Origin: Caulobacter sp. FWC2
Lineage (GTDB): Bacteria; Pseudomonadota; Alphaproteobacteria; Caulobacterales; Caulobacteraceae
NCBI RefSeq assembly: GCF_002742625.1
Contig: NZ_PEBF01000001.1
Location: forward strand, 1,178,001-1,242,000
Length of the DNA: 64,000 bases
Reading direction: 5' to 3'
The notes below the pieces were generated by a model. That model saw only the letters and a list, made by a program, of their open reading frames with translations, ran no database searches and was not told the DNA's origin. Positions 56,146-64,000 of the stretch are shown in pieces. Position numbers and translations under genes: made by a program. Position 1 is the first letter of the stretch; every line of letters starts with the position of its first letter.

Positions 56146-57022
56146 GCCTAGGCGACCCCGGGCCGAAGCGCCCGCAAGTCCGAGCAAAGGCAAGCCGGCG
56201 CCCCGGGGGGCGCAGCCGGCCGCGAAGTTGCATGCCGCAAAGGGCGTGGGTTTGTCGCCCACGGTGGCCCTGAGCGTGGCGGGCGCGGCCTTGGGTCTCG
56301 GTCTTGTAATCATGCTGGCGACCGGCCATCGGGCCGAGCGCATCGGCGTGTCCATGGTTCATGGCGTCGACAACAGCTTCGCCTCGGCGGGCTTCAAGCT
56401 GAAGACGGTTCACATCCGCGGCGCCTCGGCGACCGCGCAAGGCGATATTCTGGCGGCCTCTGGCCTCTACCTGAACCAGCCGACGCTGGGCATGGACCTG
56501 AACGATGTCCGCGCGCGGGTGCAGGGCGTCGGTTGGGTCAAGGACGCCAAGGTCGTGCGCATGCTGCCCGACACCGTGCTGATCGCGGTGGAAGAGCGGC
56601 CGGCGCTCGCCGTCTGGCAGAACCAGGGCCGGATGAAGGTGATCGACGGCGAAGGCCGGGTAATCAGCGAGGCTGATCCGGCCCGCTTCCCCGGCTTGCC
56701 GCTGGTGGTGGGGCAGGGCGCTGACCAGGCGGCCGGCCTGATCCTGCCGGCCGTGGCCTCGCGGCCGCGCCTGCGGGATCGTCTCGAAGCGCTCGTGCGC
56801 GTCGACGATCGCCGCTGGGACTTGAGACTGAAGGACGGTTCGCTAATCCAGCTGCCGGCCATTGACGAAGAATCCGCGCTGATTCAATTGGATCAGCTCG
56901 ACCAACGACAGCGAATCCTCGACATGGGTTTTGCGCGGATCGATCTGCGCGACCCCGAAATGGTGGCTGTGAGACCTCGCGACGCGGCGCTGCCTGGGCA
57001 GCCCGTGGCCGGCGGGGCATAA
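56114..57022 (+). CDS. ftsQ: Cell division protein FtsQ
   Basis: Bitopic division protein. 302 residues: basic, Pro-rich cytoplasmic tail (1-50), membrane segment [20 protein letters not shown] (about 51-70), POTRA domain ([40 protein letters not shown]) and beta domain with the [20 protein letters not shown] end. Overlaps ddlB by 32 bp in another frame. ftsA follows after 27 bp. Confidence 0.95.
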   Translation: MPAVVRGGPPKPRRPRAEAPASPSKGKPAPRGAQPAAKLHAAKGVGLSPTVALSVAGAALGLGLVIMLATGHRAERIGVSMVHGVDNSFASAGFKLKTVHIRGASATAQGDILAASGLYLNQPTLGMDLNDVRARVQGVGWVKDAKVVRMLPDTVLIAVEERPALAVWQNQGRMKVIDGEGRVISEADPARFPGLPLVVGQGADQAAGLILPAVASRPRLRDRLEALVRVDDRRWDLRLKDGSLIQLPAIDEESALIQLDQLDQRQRILDMGFARIDLRDPEMVAVRPRDAALPGQPVAGGA

Positions 57023-57049
57023 CGAGTTTTGACTGAGGTGACGATAGCG

Positions 57050-58375
57050 ATGTCGCGATTGGAGGAACGGAAGCAAGCTCGCGAGGGCCTGAAGGCCACG
57101 CTCGTGCGCCAGCCCGCCATCGCGGCCGTCGACCTGGGCGCGTCCAAGGTCACGTGCTTCATCATGAAGGCCGACGGCGTTCACCGCGACAACCGCACCC
57201 TGACGACCGCCGGTGTCGGCTACGTCCAGTCGCGCGGCGTGCGCGGCGGTGCGATCGTCAATCTGGACGAGGCCGCCCAGGCCATCGCCCAGGCCGTCGA
57301 GCGTGCGGAGACGGTGGCCGGCGTCAACGTCCAGGGCGTGTCGGTCTGCACAGCCGGCGGCCAGCTGGCGTCCAACCGCGTCCACACCCAGGTTTCGCTG
57401 GGCGCCCGTCCGATCGGCGACGGCGACCTGTCGCGCGCCATTTCCGCGGCCCTGGCCCAGGTCCGAATTCCGGGTCGCAAGCCGATCCACCTGCTGCCGA
57501 TCGCCTGGTCGGTCGACGGTCAACGCGGCATCCGCGATCCGCGCGCCATGTTCGGCCGCTCGCTGGGCCTGGAGCTGCTAGTGGTCTCGGTCAACGAGAA
57601 CATCTTCCACACCCTGGCCCACTGCGTCGAACGCGCTCACCTGTCCTTCGAAGGCGTGGTCGCCGCGCCGTTCGCCTCGGCCCTGGCGGCCCTGGAAGAG
57701 GACGAGATGGATCTGGGCGCGGTCTGCATCGACATGGGCGGCGGCTCGACCTCGGTCGCCGTGTTCAACAATGGCGCGCTCTGCCACGTCGACAGCCTGG
57801 CTGTCGGCGGCGCGCACGTCACCCAGGACATCGCGCGCGGCCTGCAGACCTCGGTGGTCGGCGCCGAGCGCATCAAGACCCTGCACGGATCGGCGATCGC
57901 CTCGGCCAACGAAGACCGCGAGATGATCGAGGCCCCGCCGCGCGGCGACGATCCGGGCGCCGGTCCGGTGATCGCGCCGCGTTCGCTGCTCAAGGGCATC
58001 ATCCAGCCGCGCGTCGAAGAGACGCTGGAACTGCTGCGCGAGCGCTTGAAGGCCTCGGGCGCGCCGGTCGAGCCGGGCGCGGGCATCGTCCTGACGGGCG
58101 GCGCCAGCCAACTGGCCGGCGTCCGCGAAGTCGCCGTGCGCGTGTTCGATCGTCCGGTTCGCCTGGGCCGCCCGCGCCGGGTGCCGCACCTGGCCGACGC
58201 CGCCTCGGGCCCCGCCTTCTGCGCCGCCGCCGGCACCTTGCACCGCACCGCCTTCGGCCCGCGCGAAGCGGTTTCTAGCAAGGCCTTGGCCGGCAACGTG
58301 TCGCGCAAGCGTCCTCTGGATCCGAACGCCAGCCCGATGGCCAAGGCCGCCGCCTGGCTGAGGGACAACCTCTAA
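57050..58375 (+). CDS. ftsA: Cell division protein FtsA
   Basis: Actin-like ATPase that tethers FtsZ to the membrane. 441 residues. AIAAVDLGASKVTCFIMK (phosphate 1), VCIDMGGGSTSVAVF (phosphate 2), GIVLTGGASQLAGVREV (adenosine) and a C-terminal amphipathic helix MAKAAAWLRDNL. ATG at 57050 has GAGGTG nine bases upstream; a TTG at 57029 would add seven residues. Confidence 0.96.
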   Translation: MSRLEERKQAREGLKATLVRQPAIAAVDLGASKVTCFIMKADGVHRDNRTLTTAGVGYVQSRGVRGGAIVNLDEAAQAIAQAVERAETVAGVNVQGVSVCTAGGQLASNRVHTQVSLGARPIGDGDLSRAISAALAQVRIPGRKPIHLLPIAWSVDGQRGIRDPRAMFGRSLGLELLVVSVNENIFHTLAHCVERAHLSFEGVVAAPFASALAALEEDEMDLGAVCIDMGGGSTSVAVFNNGALCHVDSLAVGGAHVTQDIARGLQTSVVGAERIKTLHGSAIASANEDREMIEAPPRGDDPGAGPVIAPRSLLKGIIQPRVEETLELLRERLKASGAPVEPGAGIVLTGGASQLAGVREVAVRVFDRPVRLGRPRRVPHLADAASGPAFCAAAGTLHRTAFGPREAVSSKALAGNVSRKRPLDPNASPMAKAAAWLRDNL

Positions 58376-58435
58376 AACGCCGCCCGTTCGGCGCTCGAAG
58401 TTAAAGCGTGAGTAACTCTACAGTTTAACACCTTG

Positions 58436-58466
58436 GGCCCGGTCGATTGTCTCGACCGGGCCTTTT
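58436..58466 (+). terminator. Rho-independent terminator after ftsA
   Basis: GGCCCGGTCGA (58436-58446), loop TTGTC, TCGACCGGGCC (58452-58462) and TTTT. Perfect 11-bp stem, 60 bp after the ftsA stop; it shows that ftsZ is transcribed mainly from its own promoter. Confidence 0.9.
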
Positions 58467-58473
58467 GCTGCCC

Positions 58474-58668
58474 GAGTCAGCCTATAGTCACCGGAATTGG
58501 CGTTCAGCGGCGTTCGGTCGCACGCGCCTGTGGATCCCCAGCGGAACCCTTGGTTCGCCAGGAGATTCTGTTGATAGACCACAATTTATCCCACGGTCGC
58601 GCTCGACCAGATCACGACTCAGATTATGCAGTTAACTGCCGATTAACGATGGTGGTTGTTCTGTTAAC
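58474..58668 (+). promoter_or_regulatory. ftsZ regulatory region: CtrA box, GANTC sites, DnaA-like box
   Basis: A perfect CtrA box TTAA-CTGCCGA-TTAAC lies at 58632-58647 with another TTAAC at 58664-58668. GANTC sites (CcrM methylation) are at 58474-58478 and 58616-58620. TGTGGATCC at 58529-58537 matches seven of nine bases of a DnaA box. The whole 375-bp gap 58376-58750 is non-coding and also contains the ftsA terminator and a one-mismatch CtrA-like site TTAA-N7-GTAAC at 58401-58416. Confidence 0.8.
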
Positions 58669-58750
58669 ACGATCGTCGAGGCAATCCTGGGCGATCGGGT
58701 GTCGCCGAGGTCTAGTTCGACGATTTCGGCGTTAAGGACGCGAGGGTCCC

Positions 58751-60283
58751 ATGGCTATTTCTCTTTCCGCGCCGCGTACGACTGAGCTGAAGCCACGTAT
58801 CGTGGTGTTCGGCGTCGGCGGCGCTGGCGGCAACGCTGTGAACAACATGATCGAGGCTGGCCTCGAAGGTGTTGAATTCGTGGTGGCCAACACCGACGCG
58901 CAGCAGCTGCAGTTCGCCAAAACGGACCGCCGCATCCAGCTGGGCGTGCAGATCACGCAGGGCCTTGGCGCTGGCGCACATCCTGAAGTCGGCATGAGCG
59001 CCGCTGAAGAGAGCTTCCCGGAAATCGGCGAGCACCTCGACGGCGCCCACATGGTCTTCATCACTGCCGGCATGGGCGGCGGCACCGGCACCGGCGCGGC
59101 CCCGATCATCGCCAAGTGCGCCCGTGAGCGCGGCATCCTGACCGTTGGCGTCGTGACCAAGCCCTTCCACTTCGAAGGTCGTCACCGCATGCGCCTGGCC
59201 GACAGCGGCATCCAGGAGCTGCAGCGCTACGTCGATACCCTGATCGTCATTCCGAACCAGAACCTGTTCCGCGTCGCCAACGAGCGCACGACCTTCGCCG
59301 AAGCCTTCGGCATGGCCGACCAGGTTCTGCACTCCGGCGTCCGCTCGATCACCGACCTGATGGTGCTGCCGGGCCTGATCAACCTCGACTTCGCCGACGT
59401 CCGCACGGTCATGACCGAGATGGGCAAGGCGATGATGGGCACCGGCGAGGGCGCCGGCGAAGACCGCGCCCTGATGGCCGCTCAGAACGCCATCGCCAAC
59501 CCGCTGCTGGACGAAGTCTCGCTGAAGGGCGCCAAGGCCGTGCTGGTCAACGTGACCGGCGGCATGGACATGACTCTGCTGGAAGTCGATGAGGCCGCCA
59601 ACGCGATCTCGGACCAGGTCGATCCGGAAGCCAACATCATCTTCGGCGCGGCCTTCGATCCGTCGCTGGAAGGCGTGATCCGCGTGTCGGTGGTCGCCAC
59701 CGGCATGGACGGCGCCTCGATCGCCCAGATTGAGCCCAAGCCCGTCACCCGCAACACCACGACCCAGCCGCTGATCGCCGACACTGCGCGCGCCCCGGCG
59801 CCGCAACCGGAACCGGCCCGTCCGACCGCCCGCTACGAAGCTGCTCGCCCGGTCGAGCGCCCATCGTCTGCCTTCGCGCCCGAGCCCGCCCAGGAGCCCG
59901 AGGTCGTCATGTCCGCGCCTCAGGAAGCGGAAGCCGAGCTCTATTACGACGAACCCCGTGTAGCTGAAGAACCGCGTATTTCCGCGCCTGCGGCCCGGGT
60001 GACCCGCATCGTTGACCCGATGGTCGATGAGGTCGCCGAAGAGCCGCTGTTCCCGGAGAGCAACTACTACGAAGAACGTCGCCCCCAGAAGCAGGGCGGC
60101 GGGTTCTTCTCGATGTTCGGCGGTGGCCGTCAGCGCTACGAGCAGCAGGCTTCGTCGGCTCCGCAGCCGCAGGCCCGCTCGGCCCAGAGCGCCCGTCCGC
60201 AGCTGCAGCCGATCGAGGCCCCGCAGACCGACGACGGCGAGGATCTGGAAATTCCGTCGTTCCTGCGTCGCCTGGCCAACTGA
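58751..60283 (+). CDS. ftsZ: Cell division protein FtsZ
   Basis: Tubulin-like GTPase forming the Z ring. 510 residues. GTP signature [14 protein letters not shown] (about residue 107), [15 protein letters not shown] at the start and the T7 loop [11 protein letters not shown]. The core ends near residue 320 and is followed by a disordered linker of about 170 residues rich in Pro, Glu, Ala and Arg, then the C-terminal peptide [14 protein letters not shown] that binds FtsA and other partners. The long linker is typical of Caulobacter. Confidence 0.98.
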   Translation: MAISLSAPRTTELKPRIVVFGVGGAGGNAVNNMIEAGLEGVEFVVANTDAQQLQFAKTDRRIQLGVQITQGLGAGAHPEVGMSAAEESFPEIGEHLDGAHMVFITAGMGGGTGTGAAPIIAKCARERGILTVGVVTKPFHFEGRHRMRLADSGIQELQRYVDTLIVIPNQNLFRVANERTTFAEAFGMADQVLHSGVRSITDLMVLPGLINLDFADVRTVMTEMGKAMMGTGEGAGEDRALMAAQNAIANPLLDEVSLKGAKAVLVNVTGGMDMTLLEVDEAANAISDQVDPEANIIFGAAFDPSLEGVIRVSVVATGMDGASIAQIEPKPVTRNTTTQPLIADTARAPAPQPEPARPTARYEAARPVERPSSAFAPEPAQEPEVVMSAPQEAEAELYYDEPRVAEEPRISAPAARVTRIVDPMVDEVAEEPLFPESNYYEERRPQKQGGGFFSMFGGGRQRYEQQASSAPQPQARSAQSARPQLQPIEAPQTDDGEDLEIPSFLRRLAN

Positions 60284-60341
60284 AAGGAAGACCCCAAGCG
60301 GGATCCTTCCAAACGGCCCAAGTGACCTGAAACGCACTCGA

Positions 60342-60375
60342 AACGCCCTGGGAGAAATCCCGGGGCGTTTTGCTT
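60342..60375 (+). terminator. Rho-independent terminator after ftsZ
   Basis: AACGCCCTGGGA and TCCCGGGGCGTT (one mismatch) with a GAAA loop, followed by TTGCTTT. End of the dcw cluster. Confidence 0.88.
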
Positions 60376-60454
60376 TGCGGGCTTGCTTGCGACTCCAGGT
60401 CCGCTTGGCCAGAGTGCCGCCTTCGATCGCGACGTTCGCGACGGGGGAGAGCGC

Positions 60455-62323
60455 ATGCGGAAGTTCCTTTACGGCCTGTCGGGCCTGGCGTTGTTGGCGG
60501 CCTCGGCTTCGGCCGCTCCGGCGGCGGACAAGGATCCGGGCGCCAATGCGCCGGTGCAGTACGAGGTCTCGTTCGAGAACGCCCGCCACCACGAGGCCCA
60601 GGTCGTCGCCACCTTCCGCAACGTGCCCAAAGGCCCGCTGAAAGTGCGCATGTCGCGCTCGTCGCCGGGCCGCTACGCTATCCACGAGTTCGCCAAGAAC
60701 GTCTACCAGGTCAGCGCCGTCGACGGCGCGGGCAAGCCGCTGAAGCTTGAACGCAGCGAGCCCTACGGCTGGACCGTGGCCGGTCACGACGGCACGGTTA
60801 AGGTGACCTATACGCTCTATGCTGACCGCGGCGACGGCACCTATTCACAGGTCGACACGACCCATGCGCACCTGAACATGCCCGCCACCTTCCTGTGGGC
60901 CCAGGGCTATGACGACAAGGCGATCCGCGTGCGTTTCAAGCGCGCCGATCCTAACTGGAAGATCGCCACCCAGCTGCCCGCCGTCGCCGGTGAAGCTGAT
61001 GCGTTCTGGGCCCCGAGCCTGCAGTACTTCATGGACAGCCCGACCGAGATCAGCGCCCTGACGGTGCGCGAGTGGCAGGTGACCGACAGCGGCCGCACCT
61101 ACACCTTCCGCCTGGCGCTGCATAATCCGGGCACGGACGAGGACGCCGACAAGTTCGTCGAGAAGCTGAGGGCCATCGTGCCCCAGCACATCAAGGTGTT
61201 CGGCGAACTGCCGAAATTCGACCACGGCGAGTACACCTTCATCGCCGACTACATGCCGCAGATCACTGGCGACGGCATGGAGCACCGCAACTCGACCTTC
61301 ATCAGCCAGCCGCGCTCGCTGTTCCGGGGCAATTTCAGCCAACTGGGCACGGCCAGCCACGAGTTCTTCCACGCCTGGAATGTTGAGCGCATCCGCCCGG
61401 CCGAGCTGGAGCCGTTCGACTTCACCAGGGCCAACCCGACCCCGTCGCTGTGGCTGGCCGAGGGCTTCACCCAGTACTACGGCCCGCTGCTGATCCGCCG
61501 CGCCGGCCAGTCGACGGTGGACGAGTTCCTCACCGGCCTGTCGGGCACGTTGAATGGCGTGGTTACGGGTCCGGGACGCCTCTACGGTTCGCCGCAGGAG
61601 ATGAGCCTGCGCGCGCCGTTCGTCGACGCCGCCGCCGCGCTGGACCCGACCAACCCGAACATCTTCACCTCGTACTATCCGTACGGGGCGGTGATCGGCC
61701 TGGCGCTTGATCTGCAACTGCGCGGGCGCGAAAAGCCACTCAGCCTGGACGACTTCATGAAGCAGATGTGGCGCACGCACGGCGTCACCGAGAAGGCCTA
61801 CAAGCCCGCCGACGCCCGCGCGGCCCTGGCCAGGACGACCGGCGACGAGGCCTTCGCCGACGGGTTCTTCAAGGCCAGCATCGAGGGCTCGGCCCTGCCG
61901 GATTTCGCCCCATTGCTGGATCAAGCCGGCCTGAAACTTCGCCCGAAATCGCCGAAGAAGGCCTGGCTGGGCGCGTCGCGCGTCAAGGTCAGCGGGAGCG
62001 ACGTGATCCTCGACGCCCCGCCGGCGCCGAACAGCCCGCTCTACGCCGCCGGCGTCGAGGTCGGCGATCGGATCGTCAGCATTGGCCGCTTCGAGTTCGC
62101 CAATGAAGGCGACTGGACCGACGCCCTGGACCGCCTGAAGCCCGACGAGGCTGCCACGGTGAAGTTCATTCAGCGCGGCCAGACCCGTGAGGCCTCGCTC
62201 AAGGTCGCCGCTGACCCGACCCTGGAAGTCGTCCGCTACGAAAAGGCCGACCTGAAGCCGACAGAGGCGCAGCTGGCCTTCCGCAAGGCGTGGCTGGGCG
62301 AGGATACGCCCAGCGCCAAATAG
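60455..62323 (+). CDS. M61 family peptidase with PDZ domain, exported
   Basis: 622 residues with a signal peptide (MRKFLYGLSGLALLAASASA-AP). N-terminal beta domain, then zinc-peptidase motif HEFFHAWNVERIRP with the distal glutamate in WLAEGFTQYYG, and a C-terminal PDZ domain (AWLGASRVKVSG, SPLYAAGVEVGDRIVSIGRF) at about residues 505-595. This is the glycyl aminopeptidase (M61) architecture. GGGGGAGA precedes the ATG at 60455. Confidence 0.92.
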   Translation: MRKFLYGLSGLALLAASASAAPAADKDPGANAPVQYEVSFENARHHEAQVVATFRNVPKGPLKVRMSRSSPGRYAIHEFAKNVYQVSAVDGAGKPLKLERSEPYGWTVAGHDGTVKVTYTLYADRGDGTYSQVDTTHAHLNMPATFLWAQGYDDKAIRVRFKRADPNWKIATQLPAVAGEADAFWAPSLQYFMDSPTEISALTVREWQVTDSGRTYTFRLALHNPGTDEDADKFVEKLRAIVPQHIKVFGELPKFDHGEYTFIADYMPQITGDGMEHRNSTFISQPRSLFRGNFSQLGTASHEFFHAWNVERIRPAELEPFDFTRANPTPSLWLAEGFTQYYGPLLIRRAGQSTVDEFLTGLSGTLNGVVTGPGRLYGSPQEMSLRAPFVDAAAALDPTNPNIFTSYYPYGAVIGLALDLQLRGREKPLSLDDFMKQMWRTHGVTEKAYKPADARAALARTTGDEAFADGFFKASIEGSALPDFAPLLDQAGLKLRPKSPKKAWLGASRVKVSGSDVILDAPPAPNSPLYAAGVEVGDRIVSIGRFEFANEGDWTDALDRLKPDEAATVKFIQRGQTREASLKVAADPTLEVVRYEKADLKPTEAQLAFRKAWLGEDTPSAK

Positions 62324-62377
62324 GAACCAAAGCCTAAGCTCACACGCTCGCCTCCAGGAACAATCCTGGAGGCGGCC

Positions 62378-62716
62378 ATGAGCTTTGTGATGCGTGCGAC
62401 AACGGTCCTGATGCTGACTGTCGCGGTCAGCGGCTGCGCGATGGGCGGCCGGATGGCCAGCGGCGGACCCAGCAGCGACGAGCGGATGTTCGCCACCACC
62501 TTCGCCTCGTGCCGCGATCAGGTGCGGGCCGGCAAGACCGACAACTTCAAGATCTCGTCGGCTTCGCCCGCCGCCCAGGCCACGCCCGGCGGCGACACTG
62601 GCCTTCGCTTGAAGGCGCCCTATGACCGCGCCAAGGGCAAATATCGCCACGGCCGAAACGCCGCGATCGAGGCGGCGACCGACCGCTGCCTGGCGGCGAA
62701 TGGCTACAAAATCTAG
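62378..62716 (+). CDS. Small lipoprotein of unknown function
   Basis: 112 residues. Lipobox VAVSGC with C20 after a hydrophobic stretch (TTVLMLTVAVSG). The mature part is basic with two further cysteines (FASCRDQV, TDRCLAANGYKI). GGAGG lies five bases before the ATG. Tail-to-tail overlap of 4 bp with the SPFH gene. No family recognised. Confidence 0.65.
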   Translation: MSFVMRATTVLMLTVAVSGCAMGGRMASGGPSSDERMFATTFASCRDQVRAGKTDNFKISSASPAAQATPGGDTGLRLKAPYDRAKGKYRHGRNAAIEAATDRCLAANGYKI

Positions 62717-63609
62717 TCGATCTTCACGAACGGCGTCGAGCCGCCGGTGACCTTCGGCAGCTCGCCGTTCCACTTCTCGATGGCCAGCTGCTGCAGGACC
62801 TGCGGGTTGGCGCGCAGGGCTTCGCCCTTGATACGGATCGACTCGGCCTCGCCGCGCGCGCGGGCGATGGCGGCGTTGGCCAGGGCGGTTTCCTTGGCTT
62901 CCAGCGCCTTGGCGGCCAAGGCTTCCTGCTCCAGCTGGGTCTTGGCCTGCATCTGCTGGATGATGGCGGCCGGGTAGCGGATGGAGCCGATCCAGTCGAG
63001 CTGCGAGACCGTCACGCCATGCCGCGCCCACTTGGTGGCCACGCGGGCATAGGCGCGCTGGATCACCTGTTGGCGACCGCCGCTGTACAGCGTCTCGACC
63101 CCGACCTTCTCGGCCTCGGCGGCGACGGCCGAGCGGACATCATTGCGGATCGGCCCATCCAGCAACTGGTCGAACGACAGGCGGTAGGTCTGATAGAGGT
63201 TCGGGGCCGAGGCAGGATTGACCTGCAAGGTCACCGAGATGTCGGCCGTCATCGGCAGGCCGGTATTGTCCGAGAAGGTGATCTCCTCGTTCTCGTTGCC
63301 GCGCTCGTCCTTCTCGCGGGTGTAGCTGTAGGTGCGCTGGATCACCGGGTACTGGATGATCCGCTCGCCGATCCCGCGGAAATACCAGCGGGCGGGCAGG
63401 GGCTCGGGCGCGACGCCAGCCGACGAGCCCAGGGTGCGGATCTTCACCCCGACATTGCCCGGCTCGACCGTCGTGCTGTGCGACAGCACGCTGCACGAGC
63501 CCAGCAGCAGGATCAGCACCGCGACGACGCCAAGCAGGATCATCTGACCCTGCTTTTGGAACGGCGCCTTCAGCTTGCGCGAGGGCGAGGCGAACGGACT
63601 GTCGGTCAT
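62713..63609 (-). CDS. SPFH/band 7 (prohibitin-like) membrane protein
   Basis: 298 residues: cytoplasmic start, one membrane segment MILLGVVAVLILLLGSCSVL (residues 23-42) that contains a lipobox-like LGSC, SPFH domain (TTVEPGNVGVKIRTLGSSAG to VTVSQLDWIGSIRYPAAI), and a C-terminal coiled coil (AKTQLEQEALAAKALEAKET, ARARGEAESIRIKGEAL). Expected to form large membrane rings or microdomains; partner proteases are not in the window. Coupled by ATGA with the upstream small membrane protein. Confidence 0.87.
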   Translation of the reverse strand: MTDSPFASPSRKLKAPFQKQGQMILLGVVAVLILLLGSCSVLSHSTTVEPGNVGVKIRTLGSSAGVAPEPLPARWYFRGIGERIIQYPVIQRTYSYTREKDERGNENEEITFSDNTGLPMTADISVTLQVNPASAPNLYQTYRLSFDQLLDGPIRNDVRSAVAAEAEKVGVETLYSGGRQQVIQRAYARVATKWARHGVTVSQLDWIGSIRYPAAIIQQMQAKTQLEQEALAAKALEAKETALANAAIARARGEAESIRIKGEALRANPQVLQQLAIEKWNGELPKVTGGSTPFVKID

Positions 63610-63866
63610 TCGGGATCCTTGGGCGATGTCGTCATGGTCTTGGAAAGGTCGCGGAGCAGAAGCCGGGCCAGCCAGCCCAGCGCCAGGACGCCCATGGCGA
63701 AGGCGGCTGGCGCGGCGATCAGACCAAGGTCCGTGCCGGAGCCCCACAGCGGTCCGACGACCACCCGCATCAGCACGATGGCCAGGAACATCCAGCCGAC
63801 CAGATAGGCGGCGGCCTTGGCGTAGATCACGGCGGCCCTCCCTCGGCGATCTTCGTCTCGCCCCAT
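63606..63866 (-). CDS. Small two-span membrane protein upstream of the SPFH gene
   Basis: 86 residues with two hydrophobic segments, YLVGWMFLAIVLMRVVVGPL and LIAAPAAFAMGVLALGWLAR. Its TGA overlaps the SPFH ATG (ATGA), so the two are co-translated and may act together. Function unknown. Confidence 0.65.
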   Translation of the reverse strand: MGRDEDRRGRAAVIYAKAAAYLVGWMFLAIVLMRVVVGPLWGSGTDLGLIAAPAAFAMGVLALGWLARLLLRDLSKTMTTSPKDPE

Positions 63867-63969
63867 GGTAGAGCCTCAACCGGCGCCGCTGGCAAGGCTC
63901 GTCTCCTCTCGGACCGGAAAGCGCGCTAGACTGTCACGATCTGCCAACGCCTAGCCTGAACCGGTCACG

Positions 63970-64000
63970 ATGAAGCTCACCCGCGCCGATCGGAAGATTC
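63970..64000 (+). CDS. Possible start of a gene cut by the right window edge
   Basis: An ATG at 63970 opens a frame MKLTRADRKI that runs off the window after ten codons. It is divergent from the SPFH operon with about 100 bp between, a normal spacing for a gene start, but no Shine-Dalgarno is obvious and nothing can be said about function. Confidence 0.35.
   Translation, partial: MKLTRADRKI

Noticed and set aside
58568..58600. TTATCCCAC at about 58587 as a DnaA box
   Set aside because: Three of nine positions differ from TTATCCACA; the match at 58529-58537 is better and is the only one mentioned.
58712..63031. Long minus-strand open frames (691 and 728 codons) opposite ftsZ and the M61 peptidase
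   Set aside because: Compositional shadows of high-GC genes; no ribosome-binding site, domain or conserved motif.

Overview
The window is about 64 kb of GC-rich, tightly packed alphaproteobacterial chromosome, almost certainly from Caulobacter or a very close relative. The evidence is a Caulobacter-style flagellar block (fliX divergent from flgI-cheL-flbY) and sequences matching the CtrA box TTAA-N7-TTAAC upstream of fliX, ftsQA and ftsZ. GANTC (CcrM) sites lie next to the cell-division promoters, and an alphaproteobacterial SOS box GTTC-N7-GTTC precedes uvrA. No rRNA, tRNA, CRISPR array, prophage or transposase gene was seen. Gene density is very high, with many ATGA, GTGA or TGATG start/stop overlaps.

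Layout. 1-891: 5' part of an M20-family amidohydrolase, cut by the window edge, with a strong palindrome upstream. 954-6032: an ECF sigma factor and RskA-like anti-sigma factor at the end of an operon with a CFA-type methyltransferase and a DUF2177 membrane protein, divergent from an FAD amine-oxidase-like protein and a DUF1365 protein. This looks like a stress-induced lipid-modification module. 5938-7365: trmFO. 7577-11956: four related multi-pass membrane proteins with a glutathione S-transferase between them. 12155-15064: uvrA with a LexA box. 15334-17846: a 53-residue membrane protein, an ABC-F ATPase and a methyltransferase. 17843-20460: flagellar genes flbY, cheL, flgI and fliX. 20673-30629: dksA and a mixed set of housekeeping or accessory genes (antiporter, PPOX flavoproteins, response regulator, crotonase, AraC regulator, flavin monooxygenase, EamA transporter, AmiD-type amidase). 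30677-31060: RNase P RNA.

31392-60283 is the division and cell wall (dcw) cluster: mraZ-rsmH-ftsL-ftsI-murE-murF-mraY-murD, ftsW-murG, murC, murB, ddl-ftsQ-ftsA-ftsZ. Together these genes make UDP-MurNAc-pentapeptide and lipid II and build the division septum. The cluster is interrupted in four places. The first insert (40500-47016) holds a double-domain KaiC-like ATPase overlapping a hybrid histidine kinase, a convergent HWE kinase, trxC, two small basic proteins and a cold-shock protein. The second (49409-50741) holds three small exported proteins, one sharing a CATG start with murC. The third is a 91-residue membrane protein and the fourth an M28 peptidase flanked by repeats. The distal end (60455-64000) has an M61 peptidase with a PDZ domain, a small lipoprotein, an SPFH protein and a small membrane protein.

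The most interesting points are the KaiC-like/two-kinase module inside the dcw cluster, the ECF-controlled lipid module, the four-paralogue membrane array, a three-repeat MraZ operator in reversed orientation, an embedded CtrA/GANTC promoter in ddl that coincides with a codon-usage shift, and several perfect palindromes in divergent promoters. All functional calls rest on reading motifs by eye; no database search was run.
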